Of a DNA stretch of 64,000 nucleotides, positions 8,189-17,804 are shown one piece after another. Numbering within the stretch: the stretch's first letter is position 1; every line of letters begins with the position of its first letter. A program made the translations under genes and the position numbers. Under the pieces are notes generated by a model. That model saw nothing but the letters and a program-made list of their open reading frames with translations, ran no database searches and had not been told where the DNA came from. Source of the stretch: Qipengyuania seohaensis (GTDB lineage Bacteria; Pseudomonadota; Alphaproteobacteria; Sphingomonadales; Sphingomonadaceae); assembly GCF_002795865.1 (NCBI RefSeq), contig NZ_CP024920.1:682001-746000 (forward strand). Direction: 5' to 3'.

Positions 8189-10382
8189 GTCAGAACTCGT
8201 TATCAGGCGCGGCCTCGAAGAACCCGACACCACGGGCGAGTTCGTCCCGCACAAGCCCGCGCGCCCCGAAAAATCGATGGGTGGCCGCAAGTTCAAGCTG
8301 GTGAGCGATTATACGCCCGCTGGCGACCAACCGACCGCGATCAAGGAGCTCGTCGCCTCCGCGCGAGAAGGTGAAAAGACCCAGACGCTGCTCGGCGTTA
8401 CCGGCTCGGGCAAGACCTTCACCATGGCGAAGGTGATAGAGGAATTGCAGCGCCCTGCCCTGATCCTGGCGCCGAACAAGATCCTCGCCGCGCAGCTTTA
8501 TGGCGAATTCAAGAGCTTCTTCCCGGAAAACGCGGTCGAGTATTTCGTCAGCTATTACGACTATTACCAGCCCGAAGCCTATGTGCCGCGGTCCGACACC
8601 TACATCGAGAAGGAAAGCTCGGTGAACGAGGCGATCGACCGGATGCGCCACTCGGCCACGCGTGCGCTGCTGGAGCGCGACGACGTGATCATCGTAGCTT
8701 CGGTGTCCTGCCTGTACGGTATCGGATCGGTCGAAACCTACTCGGCCATGATCTTCGACATCAAGAAAGACGAGACGGTGGACCAGCGCGAGCTGATCCG
8801 CAAGCTTGTCGCGCTGCAATACAAGCGAAACGATGCTGGCTTCGCGCGCGGCAATTTCCGTGTACGCGGCGACAATCTCGAAATCTTCCCCTCACACTAC
8901 GAAGACATGGCCTGGCGGGTCAGTTTCTTCGGTGACGAGATCGAGGAAATCAGTGAGTTCGACCCACTCACTGGCAAGAAGGGGGCCAGCCTCGACAAGG
9001 TGCGCGTCTATGCAAACTCGCACTACGTAACGCCCGGCCCGACGATGAAACAGGCCAGTGAGGCCATCAAATTCGAGCTCACCGAGCGGTTGAAGGAACT
9101 GCACGAGGAAGGCCGCTTGCTCGAAGCGCAGCGGCTGGAGCAGCGTACCAATTTCGATCTCGAAATGATCGCGGCCACCGGCTCATGTGCAGGGATCGAG
9201 AATTACAGTCGCTTCCTGACCGGCCGCTTGCCGGGCGAGCCGCCGCCAACGCTATTTGAATACCTACCTGAAAACGCGCTGCTTTTCGTCGATGAAAGCC
9301 ACCAGACCGTGCCGCAGATCGGCGCGATGGCAAAGGGCGACCATCGCCGCAAAATCACGCTCGCGGAGTATGGCTTCCGCCTGCCCAGCTGCATCGACAA
9401 CCGCCCGCTGCGCTTCAACGAATGGGACGCCATGCGGCCGCAGACCTTTGCGGTCTCCGCCACGCCCGGTTCGTGGGAGATGGAACAGACGGGCGGCGTC
9501 TTTGCCGAACAGGTCATCCGCCCCACCGGCCTCATCGACCCGCCGGTCGAGATCAAGCCGGTGGAAGACCAGGTCCAGGATTGCATCGAGGAATGCAAGA
9601 AAACCGCCAAGATGGGCTACCGCACGCTCGTCACCACGCTGACAAAGCGCATGGCGGAAGACCTCACCGAATTCATGCACGAAGCGGGCGTGAAGGTTCG
9701 CTACATGCACTCCGACGTGGAGACGCTGGAGCGTATCGAGCTGATCCGCGACCTCCGCCTTGGCGTCTACGACGTGCTGGTCGGCATCAACCTCCTGCGC
9801 GAAGGCCTCGACATCCCCGAATGCGGCCTCGTCTGCATCCTCGACGCCGACAAGGAAGGCTTCCTGCGTTCGGAAACCTCGCTCATCCAGACCATCGGGC
9901 GCGCCGCGCGTAACGTCGACGGGCGGGTGATCCTCTATGCAGACCGCATTACCGGCAGCATGGAACGCGCCATGGCGGAAACCGACCGCCGCCGCGAAAA
10001 GCAGCGCGCCTATAACGAGGAACACGGGATCACCCCGCAGACGATCAAGCGGAAGATCGCCGATATCGTGGCCGATACCGCGTCGCAGGATGGCGTCACC
10101 GTCAGTACGGGCGACGACGAGCGCAACAACCTCGTCGGCCACAATCTTCGCGCCTACATCGAAGACCTGGAAAAGCGGATGCGTGCCGCCGCAGCCGATC
10201 TCGAATTCGAAGAGGCCGGCCGCCTGCGCGACGAAATCCGCAAGCTGGAGAACGACGAGCTTGGCCTCGGAGACGAGGAGAAGAAAGCCCCCCGCGTCGG
10301 CCGCAGCGATGCGGGCAGGCCCGGAACGCGCAAGACGCGCTATGGCAAGACGCGCTACAAGCGGATGGGCGGCAAACCCTAG
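8187..10382 (+). CDS. uvrB: Excinuclease ABC subunit B (UvrB)
   Basis: The ATG at 8187 gives 731 residues, close to the family length; an in-frame TTG 81 nt upstream adds a stretch without homology. UvrB is the damage-verifying helicase-like subunit of nucleotide excision repair. Visible features: Walker [12 protein letters not shown], the beta-hairpin that clamps DNA ([13 protein letters not shown]), the DESHQTVPQ helicase motif, [13 protein letters not shown] and QTIGRAARN helicase motifs, and the C-terminal UVR motif (about [19 protein letters not shown]) that contacts UvrA and UvrC. A basic tail rich in RYGK repeats ends the protein. No alphaproteobacterial LexA box (GTTC-N7-GTTC) was found upstream. 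Confidence 0.97.
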   Translation: MSELVIRRGLEEPDTTGEFVPHKPARPEKSMGGRKFKLVSDYTPAGDQPTAIKELVASAREGEKTQTLLGVTGSGKTFTMAKVIEELQRPALILAPNKILAAQLYGEFKSFFPENAVEYFVSYYDYYQPEAYVPRSDTYIEKESSVNEAIDRMRHSATRALLERDDVIIVASVSCLYGIGSVETYSAMIFDIKKDETVDQRELIRKLVALQYKRNDAGFARGNFRVRGDNLEIFPSHYEDMAWRVSFFGDEIEEISEFDPLTGKKGASLDKVRVYANSHYVTPGPTMKQASEAIKFELTERLKELHEEGRLLEAQRLEQRTNFDLEMIAATGSCAGIENYSRFLTGRLPGEPPPTLFEYLPENALLFVDESHQTVPQIGAMAKGDHRRKITLAEYGFRLPSCIDNRPLRFNEWDAMRPQTFAVSATPGSWEMEQTGGVFAEQVIRPTGLIDPPVEIKPVEDQVQDCIEECKKTAKMGYRTLVTTLTKRMAEDLTEFMHEAGVKVRYMHSDVETLERIELIRDLRLGVYDVLVGINLLREGLDIPECGLVCILDADKEGFLRSETSLIQTIGRAARNVDGRVILYADRITGSMERAMAETDRRREKQRAYNEEHGITPQTIKRKIADIVADTASQDGVTVSTGDDERNNLVGHNLRAYIEDLEKRMRAAAADLEFEEAGRLRDEIRKLENDELGLGDEEKKAPRVGRSDAGRPGTRKTRYGKTRYKRMGGKP

Positions 10383-10437
10383 GCGGCAGCGCTCGAACCG
10401 CCAGACTTCGACAAGTTACGCCCCGGTCTCGACCAGC

Positions 10438-10467
10438 GTCCGGCAGCGTCCTTCCCACGTGCCGGAC
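10438..10467. repeat. Inverted repeat after uvrB (possible terminator hairpin)
   Basis: GTCCGGCA at 10438-10445 pairs with TGCCGGAC at 10460-10467 across a 14-nt loop, 56 nt after the uvrB stop and 41 nt before the next start. There is no run of T after it on the plus strand, so it is at best a weak or Rho-assisted terminator. Confidence 0.45.
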
Positions 10468-10507
10468 AGCGGTTCATGCTCTCGCCATTGAACAAGGGGA
10501 AAGAACC

Positions 10508-11296
10508 ATGAAATTGCCTATCGTCCTGACGGGAGCCTTGGCTCTGGCACTCGCGGCCTGCACGCAACCAGCAGCAGACAATGCGGGGGAAGCAGCCATG
10601 GCGCCGTCCCTCTCGACCGAAGACATCAGTGCAGCCGTCGCTAACGATGCCCGCCCCGAGGCCGCCCGTGCGCTCGACGAGAGCCGCAAGCCCGCCGAAG
10701 TTCTGGCGTTTCTCGGCCTCGAGCAGGGCGATGACGCTGCCGACCTGATCTCGGGTGGAGGCTACTGGGCAGAGATCCTCGCGCGTGCCGTGGGTGAGGA
10801 TGGCAGCGTGACTGCGCTCGAACCCGAACAGTTCTACAACGAAGAGGCGTGGGCGGCGCTGGGACAGCGAGAGCCGGGCATTGCCCTCGAACGCTACCGT
10901 TTCGAAGTGTTCGAGCCGGGTGAGGAACGGTTCGACTTTGCGATCATGAACCTCGTCTATCACGACCTCTATTGGGAATCGGAAGAATACGACGTTCCCC
11001 GCTCGGAGCCTGCCGATTACCTCGCCGCGCTCTATTCGATGATGCGCCCTGGCGGTATCGTGGGCGTCATCGACCACGTCGGCAACACGGGGGACACCCG
11101 CGCCACGGTCGAGGAATACCATCGTATCGACCCGCAGGTAATTCGAGACGATTTCGCAAAGGCCGGCTTCAGGCTGGAAGCGGAAAGCGATTTGCTCGCC
11201 AATCCCGATGACACTCACGATATCAGCGTCTTCGATCCTTCGATCAGGGGGAAAACGGACCGCGTCGTGATGAAATTCGTCAAGCCCGCCGAGTAG
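10508..11296 (+). CDS. Methyltransferase-fold lipoprotein (COG4798-like)
   Basis: A 262-residue protein with a signal peptide and lipobox (ALALAAC, Cys19) followed by a class I methyltransferase-like Rossmann domain. The SAM-site motif is recognisable but altered: ADLISGGGYWAEILARAV in place of a D/E-x-G-x-G-x-G pattern. Later strands include FAIMNLVYHDLYW and MRPGGIVGVIDHVG. The family is annotated as predicted methyltransferase, yet the lipobox would place it outside the cytoplasm, where SAM is not expected. It may bind another ligand, or the signal may be misread. The ribosome site is AAGGGGAAAG. Confidence 0.8.
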   Translation: MKLPIVLTGALALALAACTQPAADNAGEAAMAPSLSTEDISAAVANDARPEAARALDESRKPAEVLAFLGLEQGDDAADLISGGGYWAEILARAVGEDGSVTALEPEQFYNEEAWAALGQREPGIALERYRFEVFEPGEERFDFAIMNLVYHDLYWESEEYDVPRSEPADYLAALYSMMRPGGIVGVIDHVGNTGDTRATVEEYHRIDPQVIRDDFAKAGFRLEAESDLLANPDDTHDISVFDPSIRGKTDRVVMKFVKPAE

Positions 11297-11391
11297 GTTG
11301 TGCAGGCGCGGATATGTCTGCGCCAGCGAAGCTGTGAGGTTTCGTCGCTCCCGCGTTGACGCTCGCGCACCCTTTGGCATAGCTGCGCGCC

Positions 11392-11931
11392 ATGTTTCGC
11401 ACCATCGCGCTGGGCGCACTCCTGCTGGTCACTGCGTGCAAGCCCCCTGCATCAGACGAATATGTAACACGTGAACGCATTGCAGCCGAACGCAATGCAC
11501 CGCGCACCCCGATCGATTCGCCCGATACCAAGGGCGCGGTCTGGGCCTACAGCGAGGACCGCGAGCGCCTGCTCTATGGCAAGCCCGGTGCGACCCCTCT
11601 GATGGCACTCGCCTGTGAGGGCGACATGTTGCGCTACACCCGTTTCGTCCAGGCCGATGCCCATGCCAAGGCTGTGCTGGCCATGATCGGCAACGGCCAT
11701 GTCGAACGCTTCTGGATCGATGCGGAACAAGACGGCGAAGTCTGGATATGGCGCGGACGCACACCGGCAGTCGATCCGCGGCTGGAAGTGCTGACGGGTC
11801 CGCGAACGGTGGAAGCGACTGTGCCGGGCGGCGGGTCGATCATCCTCAATCCCAGCCGCCTTCCGGCGCAATTCATCTCGGATTGCGCGCCGCTTCTTCC
11901 CGAGCAAGATCCGGAAGAAGATCAGGCGTAA
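11392..11931 (+). CDS. Hypothetical lipoprotein
   Basis: A 179-residue protein with signal and lipobox (LLLVTAC, Cys16). No family is recognised. The mature part has a Pro/Asp linker, the segment MALACEGDMLRYTRF and a C-terminal NPSRLPAQFISDCAP, so two cysteines could form a disulfide in the periplasm. The last 59 nt overlap tail-to-tail with the dsbD-like gene on the other strand. Confidence 0.7.
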   Translation: MFRTIALGALLLVTACKPPASDEYVTRERIAAERNAPRTPIDSPDTKGAVWAYSEDRERLLYGKPGATPLMALACEGDMLRYTRFVQADAHAKAVLAMIGNGHVERFWIDAEQDGEVWIWRGRTPAVDPRLEVLTGPRTVEATVPGGGSIILNPSRLPAQFISDCAPLLPEQDPEEDQA

Positions 11932-13951
11932 GCACCTGCGGCAATTGCCGCGCATCGCCCCCTGCAGGATACCACAGGTATAGCGGCACGCCGGCTGCCC
12001 CTTGCCGGGTCAGGAACGCGGCGATGTCGTCATCGCGGCGGGTCCAGTCCCCGCGCATCGCGACAACGCCAGCCTCCTCGAACGTCGCGCGCGTTTCTTC
12101 GCGCTCGATCCCGATGCCTTCATTGACCTTGCAGGTAATGCACCAGTCGGCCGTAAACCAGACGAATACAGGCTGTCCGCTCGCCCTTGCTGCGGCGAGG
12201 TTGGCAGGCGAAAATTCCTGCGGTTCGAGAATGCTTTGCGCGCTGTCGGCGACGGGAGGATCGTATGTCCGCACCATGCCGATTGCAGATACGGTCGCCA
12301 TCGCCAGACCGATTAGCGCCGGAAGCGTCCTGGCTCGCCCGGGCGCATGGCCTTCAGGAGAAATCATGCCTGCGAAATAGATCAGCCCTGCCGCAACACC
12401 CGTCGCCGAGAGAAGGAAAACACCTCCCCCGATCCGCCACAAGAGCCAAGCAAGCGCCAGCACTGTCAGCCCCATCGGAAGCGCCATCCAGCGCCTGAAA
12501 CGTTCCATCCAGGCACCGGGTTTCGGCAAACGCTTGCGGAAGGCAGGCACGAAACCGACCAGCAGGAACGGCAGCGCCAACCCGATGCCGAGCGCTGTGA
12601 AGATAGCGCAACCTTCTATCGGGCGCAGCACGAGCGCAGCGCCCAGCGCGAGGGCCATGAAGGGACCTGTGCAAGGCGTCGCAACGAAGGCGGCCAGCAG
12701 TCCCGTGGCGAACGATCCGCCCGAACTCGGTTTGCCTCCGGAAATGGCGAGGCCCGGTATGGCGAACAGGCCGACGAAATTCGCGGTGATTAGCGCCGCC
12801 AGCGCGAATAGGCTCGCCACGATGACAGGCTCCTGCAATTGGAACGCCCAACCCACCTGTTGGCCGGCAGATCGTAACAGCAGGATCAGCGCCCCGAGCC
12901 CGGCGCACGCCAGCACGACACCTGCGGTATATGCCAGCGCATCGCGACGAGCCGCGCCCTCGTCGCCACCCGCTTGCGCCAGGGCGAGAGCCTTGAGGCT
13001 CAGGATCGGGAACACGCATGGCATGATGTTGAGGAGCAGGCCGCCGATAAGCGCTGCGACAAGCAGCAGTCCGAAGGCGGGCGTTTCCTGCGGCCCCCGG
13101 AAAGGCTTCAGGCCTTCCAGCGGCACGTCTGCAGGCGTTGCCACGAACCGCACCCCCTCGCCCCCGCCCAGGGCAAGGATACCCTCGATCCGGTCGGGCC
13201 GGTCGCCGCCGACGCCTTTGGTCCTCGCCAGCGGCATTTCGGCAACCAGCAGGTTGCCATCGCGGATCCACGTCTGGATGGCGGCATACTCCAGGTGCAA
13301 GCCATTGCCCAGGCTAGTGTTTTCCACGAAAAGGTGAAGCTCACCCAGCTCCATCTCGGCGGGTAGCGGGATGCCGATACGCAGACGCTCGCCAGAAATT
13401 TCGAACCCGGCCTCGCTGTCGAGTAGAGGTGCGATACGGCCGCGCCAATCGGCGAAATCTCCGCCGCGTCTGGCTTCGAGAACGGCATCCTGCGGGACGC
13501 AGATCCGGTCGGTGCAGGCGAGGTATTCGACGAAGCCCGTGACGGGAGCGAGATTGGCGACCGCTGCGTCAGCGCCGGGAGTGACGGGCACGAGAACGAC
13601 ATACTCGCCCTCGAAGATGTGGTTCATCAGGCCGCCGATGAGCAAGGTTTGCGGCACGGGATAGAGCGGCTTTCCGACATTCCAGCCATCGGGAAGGTCG
13701 AGTTGCAGGTCCATCCCCTGCCCCGCATCGCCGGGATTAGACCAGTATCCGTGCCACTCCTCGCTGGACGGCGTGAACCGCAGCGCAAGGAGCCATTCCT
13801 TACCCGGTGTGGGCGAGCCGTCGGCGAATAGTTCGACGGAGATATTCTCGTCGCCGAAGCGCGCGGTCTTGTCCTGCGCAAACGCGGCACCGGACATCAG
13901 GCACGTGATGGCAAGCATGAAAGCGGCCAGCCGGGCCAGCGAGACGTCCAT
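11873..13951 (-). CDS. DsbD/ScsB-family thiol:disulfide interchange protein
   Basis: The ATG at 13951 gives 692 residues with a signal peptide ending near FAQ (residue 26); the frame stays open far upstream, but that part overlaps the divergent gene. Three parts are visible: a periplasmic DsbD-alpha/bDsbC-type domain (to about residue 270), a membrane domain whose two redox cysteines are in NIMPCVFPILSLKA and ATPCTGPFMALALG, and a C-terminal thioredoxin domain with WCITCK (Cys604 and Cys607). The protein carries electrons from cytoplasmic thioredoxin to periplasmic thiol proteins. The large N-terminal domain resembles the ScsB branch. It is divergent from the hydroxylase gene with 43 nt between starts. 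Confidence 0.9.
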   Translation of the reverse strand: MDVSLARLAAFMLAITCLMSGAAFAQDKTARFGDENISVELFADGSPTPGKEWLLALRFTPSSEEWHGYWSNPGDAGQGMDLQLDLPDGWNVGKPLYPVPQTLLIGGLMNHIFEGEYVVLVPVTPGADAAVANLAPVTGFVEYLACTDRICVPQDAVLEARRGGDFADWRGRIAPLLDSEAGFEISGERLRIGIPLPAEMELGELHLFVENTSLGNGLHLEYAAIQTWIRDGNLLVAEMPLARTKGVGGDRPDRIEGILALGGGEGVRFVATPADVPLEGLKPFRGPQETPAFGLLLVAALIGGLLLNIMPCVFPILSLKALALAQAGGDEGAARRDALAYTAGVVLACAGLGALILLLRSAGQQVGWAFQLQEPVIVASLFALAALITANFVGLFAIPGLAISGGKPSSGGSFATGLLAAFVATPCTGPFMALALGAALVLRPIEGCAIFTALGIGLALPFLLVGFVPAFRKRLPKPGAWMERFRRWMALPMGLTVLALAWLLWRIGGGVFLLSATGVAAGLIYFAGMISPEGHAPGRARTLPALIGLAMATVSAIGMVRTYDPPVADSAQSILEPQEFSPANLAAARASGQPVFVWFTADWCITCKVNEGIGIEREETRATFEEAGVVAMRGDWTRRDDDIAAFLTRQGAAGVPLYLWYPAGGDARQLPQVLTPDLLPDLAREEAARNPR

Positions 13952-13994
13952 AATCCTTGCCAGTGTCACGCCGCCCGCTCTAGGGACCGTGACC

Positions 13995-15209
13995 ATGACA
14001 GACAAGCGCGACTTGCTCATCCTCGGCGGCGGTCTCGTCGGCTCCACACTGGCGCTGGCAGCTGCGAAACAGGGTTTTTCCAGCCACCTGTTAGACCGGG
14101 CCGATCCCGCCGACCTGACAGCAGACGGTTTCGATGGACGTGCGTCTGCGATCTCGACGGCAAGCTGGCGCCTGTTCCGCAATATCGGCCTGGCGGACAC
14201 GCTGGAGCCCTATGGCTGCCCGATCGAGAGCATCGCCGTGCTCGACCAGATGAAACCGGGACGCATCGACTTCACGCCGGAAGAGCACGATGGCTCGCTC
14301 GGCCGGATGTTCGCCAATCGCGTTCTGCGCACGGCCCTGTTCGAGGCGGTGAAGGACGAAAGCCTCATCACCCTGCACGCCCCGGTCGACGTGGTCGATC
14401 GCCAGCGCAATGCATATGGCGTCTCCGCGACGCTTGCGGACGGGCAAGTACTGACCGCGGACCTGCTGGTCGGCGCGGAAGGCCGCAGTTCGCCCACGCG
14501 TGAGGATGCGGGGCTGAAGATGGCCAGCTGGGACTATTCCCACCGCGCGATCATCGTTGGACTCGACCACAGCAAGCCCCATGGCGGCGTGGCGTGGGAA
14601 ATTTTCTATCCGGCTGGCCCCTTTGCCCTTCTCCCACTTCTCGACGGGCCCGACGGCCAGCATCGCAGCGCGCTTGTCTGGACCGTCGACGAGAAGGACG
14701 CTGCCGGCGTTCTGAAAATGGGTGAGCGCGCCTTCCTGGCCGAAGTCCAGAAGCGCATGGGCGACCTGCTCGGCGAACTACGCCTGAATAGCGCGCGCAC
14801 GTCGTACCCGCTCAGTTTCCAGCATACCGTGCGCATAGTTGGCGAGCGGATGGCACTTATCGGCGACAGCGCACACGGGATGCACCCGATTGCAGGCCAA
14901 GGCCTCAATCTCGGCCTGCGCGACGTCGGAGCGCTGGTAGAGGTGCTGGGCGATGCCCGCTGGCTAGGCCTGGATCTTGGCGATATGCAGATACTCGAAC
15001 GCTACGAGAAATGGCGCGCGCTCGATTCCATCATGGTCATGGGCGCAACCGACAGCCTGACGCGCCTGTTCGGCGTGCCGGGCAAGACTGCCAGCGCAGT
15101 CCGCCGCCTTGGCATGGCCGGGGTCCAGCGTTCCGGCATGCTGAAGAAGTTCTTCATGGACGAAGCGCGCGGCGTATCGGGCGACGTGCCCGAACTCATG
15201 AAGGCCTGA
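13995..15209 (+). CDS. UbiH/COQ6-family FAD-dependent hydroxylase
   Basis: The ATG at 13995 gives 404 residues. The FAD-binding Rossmann motif is at the N-terminus (LGGGLVGSTLALAAAKQG), and the second FAD motif is GDSAHGMHPIAGQGLNLGLRD, written here at 20 letters plus one and typical of ubiquinone-biosynthesis monooxygenases. These enzymes hydroxylate the aromatic ring of ubiquinone precursors on the cytoplasmic side of the membrane. Which ring position it uses cannot be told from sequence. It stops 1 nt before the convergent mitofilin-like gene stop. Confidence 0.9.
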   Translation: MTDKRDLLILGGGLVGSTLALAAAKQGFSSHLLDRADPADLTADGFDGRASAISTASWRLFRNIGLADTLEPYGCPIESIAVLDQMKPGRIDFTPEEHDGSLGRMFANRVLRTALFEAVKDESLITLHAPVDVVDRQRNAYGVSATLADGQVLTADLLVGAEGRSSPTREDAGLKMASWDYSHRAIIVGLDHSKPHGGVAWEIFYPAGPFALLPLLDGPDGQHRSALVWTVDEKDAAGVLKMGERAFLAEVQKRMGDLLGELRLNSARTSYPLSFQHTVRIVGERMALIGDSAHGMHPIAGQGLNLGLRDVGALVEVLGDARWLGLDLGDMQILERYEKWRALDSIMVMGATDSLTRLFGVPGKTASAVRRLGMAGVQRSGMLKKFFMDEARGVSGDVPELMKA

Positions 15210-15210
15210 G

Positions 15211-16092
15211 CTACTCTTCGACCGGGCTCGGTTGTTCGATCCGGTTACCCGCACCATCGCGCAGGCGGCGCGGTTCCAGCACCGCTGCCGTTTCGATAAG
15301 GTCGAGCGCGCGCTGGGCCGAAGCATAGCGTTCAGCATCACGCAGCCAGCCTTCGGCATTCACTGCACCCGGCAAATTGCGTACTTCCGCCACTGCCGAA
15401 TCCGGACGGCCGCTTTCCAGGAACAGGCGCGCACGCTCCAGCCGCTGCTGGGGCTGCGGCGACGGCGCGCTTTCACGGCGGATCGTGAAGAGCGAGCCCA
15501 GTTCGTCGGCGAAGCGTTCGAGGCTCGGCTTGCCCTCGCCCGATTGCAGGCTGGGCGCGAGACCTTCAAGGCGGAAAATCAGCTGGTCGAGCGTGACCGG
15601 TTCGCGCGAGAAGGTGAGGATGGTGTTCACCGCATTCGGCAACGCATCGCCGAAGCGCAGCCGGAGCTGGTCTGCGAGATAGCCGAGTTCGGCCCCCTTA
15701 TCGACCGCACGGCGGGTCGCAAAAGCAATCAGCAGGCCTTCCGCGCGCGCCACGTTACCGGCGGCTGCCTGCGCCTGAAGGTCGAGCCTCGACAGGCGCT
15801 GTTCCGCAGCGGCGAGGCGCTGGTCTATGCCGCCCTGCTGTTCTGCCACACGCTCCACCGCCTCCGCCGCAGCCGCGCTTTCGCTGGCGCTGGGTGTCGG
15901 CGAAGGTTTGCCGCCCTCGGCCGGAGTGTTGTCTGCGATTTGTGCAGGTTCTGCGTCGCTGGCCGGCGCGGCGTCCATGCGCCACGCAATATAACCGGCC
16001 ACGCCCGCCCCGAGAGCGAAAGCGCCGCCCACGGCAAGCAACATCGGGCGCATCCCACCACGCGCACGCCGAGTCCTCGAAAACTCGTCCAT
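15211..16092 (-). CDS. Mitofilin/Mic60-like membrane protein
   Basis: The ATG at 16092, preceded by GGAGTAAG, gives 293 residues; a GTG 15 nt upstream is an alternative. The layout is a short basic N-terminus, one membrane segment (about residues 15-37, rich in Ala/Gly), a Pro/Ser/Ala linker, a heptad-like coiled-coil region (AEQRLSRLDLQAQAA) and a helical C-terminal domain. This arrangement and the position directly downstream of hemD match the alphaproteobacterial mitofilin-like family, relatives of mitochondrial Mic60, which shapes inner-membrane folds. Sequence similarity in the family is low, so the name rests largely on architecture and gene order. Confidence 0.75.
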   Translation of the reverse strand: MDEFSRTRRARGGMRPMLLAVGGAFALGAGVAGYIAWRMDAAPASDAEPAQIADNTPAEGGKPSPTPSASESAAAAEAVERVAEQQGGIDQRLAAAEQRLSRLDLQAQAAAGNVARAEGLLIAFATRRAVDKGAELGYLADQLRLRFGDALPNAVNTILTFSREPVTLDQLIFRLEGLAPSLQSGEGKPSLERFADELGSLFTIRRESAPSPQPQQRLERARLFLESGRPDSAVAEVRNLPGAVNAEGWLRDAERYASAQRALDLIETAAVLEPRRLRDGAGNRIEQPSPVEE

Positions 16093-16137
16093 CTTACTCC
16101 AATCCACGACCCCGGACGCCTCTGACCGGGCGTCATA

Positions 16138-16830
16138 TCAGTTGGTCATGGTCTGACACAATTGCTCGGCCAAGGCCAGTAGCTCGGCATCGCGGGGCTG
16201 GTTTGCGATGTGGATGGAGTGCCAGCCCTCGCCCGCCAGGTCGGCGATGCGGGGGCCCAGGACCGCCAATGCGAGCCTGGACCGGTCGATTTCAAGCCGC
16301 TCGCATTCCTCGAACAGGCGCTTGGCCGCTTCGCCCGAATGCAGCAGCACCACTCCGCCCACGCGCATAATGTCGGCCATCTCATCGGGTATGTCGAGCG
16401 GCTCGGTCCGGTAGACCACGCGCGTATCGATGGTCATGCCCTCGGGCGCCTGCAACTCGACATGGGCCTCGCCTGCAAGGCGCAGCATGTGGCGTTCACC
16501 CGGTTTCATGTTGTCTAGCAATGCCTGCAAACCGCCCGTGCCCGTGCGGGCGACCATGTAGCCTTTTTCGCGCGCACCCTCGGCCGTCGCTTCGCCTACC
16601 GCATAGACCGGCAGGGAAGTGAGGCGCGTAAGATGTGTGCCGCCGTGACGGAAGACATTGGAACTGCCGACCAGCAGCCCGTCGTAACTATCCGCCTTGG
16701 GCGCCCCCCATTCGACCGGCTCGACTTCGAAAAGCGGACAACCTTCGACATCCAGTTCAAGCGCTTTCGCCGTTTCGAGCGTAACCGAAAGCCCCGGTTC
16801 CGGGCGAAAGACGAAGACCCGGCAGGTCAT
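16138..16830 (-). CDS. hemD: Uroporphyrinogen-III synthase
   Basis: A 230-residue protein of the HemD family, which closes and inverts ring D of hydroxymethylbilane to give uroporphyrinogen III. HemD sequences are very divergent; support comes from the two-domain alpha/beta pattern, the segments YDGLLVGSSNVFRHG, VYAVGEATAEGA and GGVVLLHSGEAAKRLF, and above all from its four-base overlap (ATGA, 16827-16830) with the upstream hemC gene. The mitofilin-like gene follows 45 nt downstream on the same strand. Confidence 0.88.
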   Translation of the reverse strand: MTCRVFVFRPEPGLSVTLETAKALELDVEGCPLFEVEPVEWGAPKADSYDGLLVGSSNVFRHGGTHLTRLTSLPVYAVGEATAEGAREKGYMVARTGTGGLQALLDNMKPGERHMLRLAGEAHVELQAPEGMTIDTRVVYRTEPLDIPDEMADIMRVGGVVLLHSGEAAKRLFEECERLEIDRSRLALAVLGPRIADLAGEGWHSIHIANQPRDAELLALAEQLCQTMTN

Positions 16831-17756
16831 TCCATCTGCCCGAAATTGACTGCAATCTCAGGCGGCGCATCATCGAGCAGGGTGCGGGCCAATTCGCCCG
16901 GTGCGGCAAGATCGTCGCAAGCGAAGCTGGCCGTACCTTCGACGCGCTGGCTGCCATCCGGACTGAAGATCGCCGCGCGCATGGTAAGACGACCATCGGT
17001 GCGCGTGGTAAGCACCGCAATCGGACTGTGACATGTCCCGCCCAGTCCTTGAAGCAGGGCGCGTTCGGCCAGAACTTCATCGCGGCTCTCCGCGTGACTG
17101 ATTTGCGCCAGTGCTTCGCGGGTCCGTTCGTCGCTGGCCCTGCATTCGATGCCGATCGCGGCCTGCGCGGGCGCTGGAAGCCAGTCTTCCGGATCGAGCC
17201 TGACGCCGACATTGTCCTCGCCCAGGCGGGACAGACCCGCCGCAGCAAGGAAAGTGGCGTCAGCTTCGCCTGCTTCGAGCTTGGCCATGCGCGTCGCCAC
17301 ATTGCCGCGGATACCGACGACTTCGAGGTCGGGTCGCGCGTGGAGCAATTGGGCTGCCCGGCGCGGCGCACTGGTGCCGACCTTCGCGCCTTGCGGAATG
17401 GCCGAAATGGACGCAGCACCCAGCAGGACATCGGCCTTGTCCGCGCGCGGCAGGATCGCGCCGATGGCGATCTCGTCGGGGCGGATGGTCTCAACGTCCT
17501 TCATCGAGTGTACCGCCGCATCGATCCGCCCCTCGACGAGCCACAGGTCGAGTTCGCGCGTCCACAGCGCCTTGCCCCCGATTTCGGCGAGCGGGCGGTC
17601 CTGGATCTTGTCGCCGCTGGCGATGACGGGAACCAATTCGACTGCACCCACATCCCAGCCATGGGCGGCGCACAGGCGTGCGCGGGCTTCCTCTGCCTGC
17701 GCCATGGCAAGCGGCGAACGGCGGGTTCCAAGGCGAAGGATGGGCGTGTCTGGCAT
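16827..17756 (-). CDS. hemC: Hydroxymethylbilane synthase (porphobilinogen deaminase)
   Basis: A 309-residue protein that joins four porphobilinogen units into hydroxymethylbilane, the step before HemD. Motifs: the N-terminal LRLGTRRSPLAMAQAEE, the KDVETIRP and AVHSMKD substrate region, and GLGGTCHSPIAV with the Cys that carries the dipyrromethane cofactor. Length is normal. It begins the hem operon and is divergent from tsaD with 48 nt between starts, so both promoters must share this small space. Confidence 0.96.
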   Translation of the reverse strand: MPDTPILRLGTRRSPLAMAQAEEARARLCAAHGWDVGAVELVPVIASGDKIQDRPLAEIGGKALWTRELDLWLVEGRIDAAVHSMKDVETIRPDEIAIGAILPRADKADVLLGAASISAIPQGAKVGTSAPRRAAQLLHARPDLEVVGIRGNVATRMAKLEAGEADATFLAAAGLSRLGEDNVGVRLDPEDWLPAPAQAAIGIECRASDERTREALAQISHAESRDEVLAERALLQGLGGTCHSPIAVLTTRTDGRLTMRAAIFSPDGSQRVEGTASFACDDLAAPGELARTLLDDAPPEIAVNFGQME

Positions 17757-17804
17757 ATCGGCGGCTTGCCCTAGCGAGCGAGACCGCTAAGGGAAAGCGA
17801 AGTT

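Noticed and set aside
12534-13337. An open frame on the plus strand opposite the DsbD-type gene
   Set aside because: Composition is that of an antisense shadow (Arg/Pro/Ser rich, no motifs).
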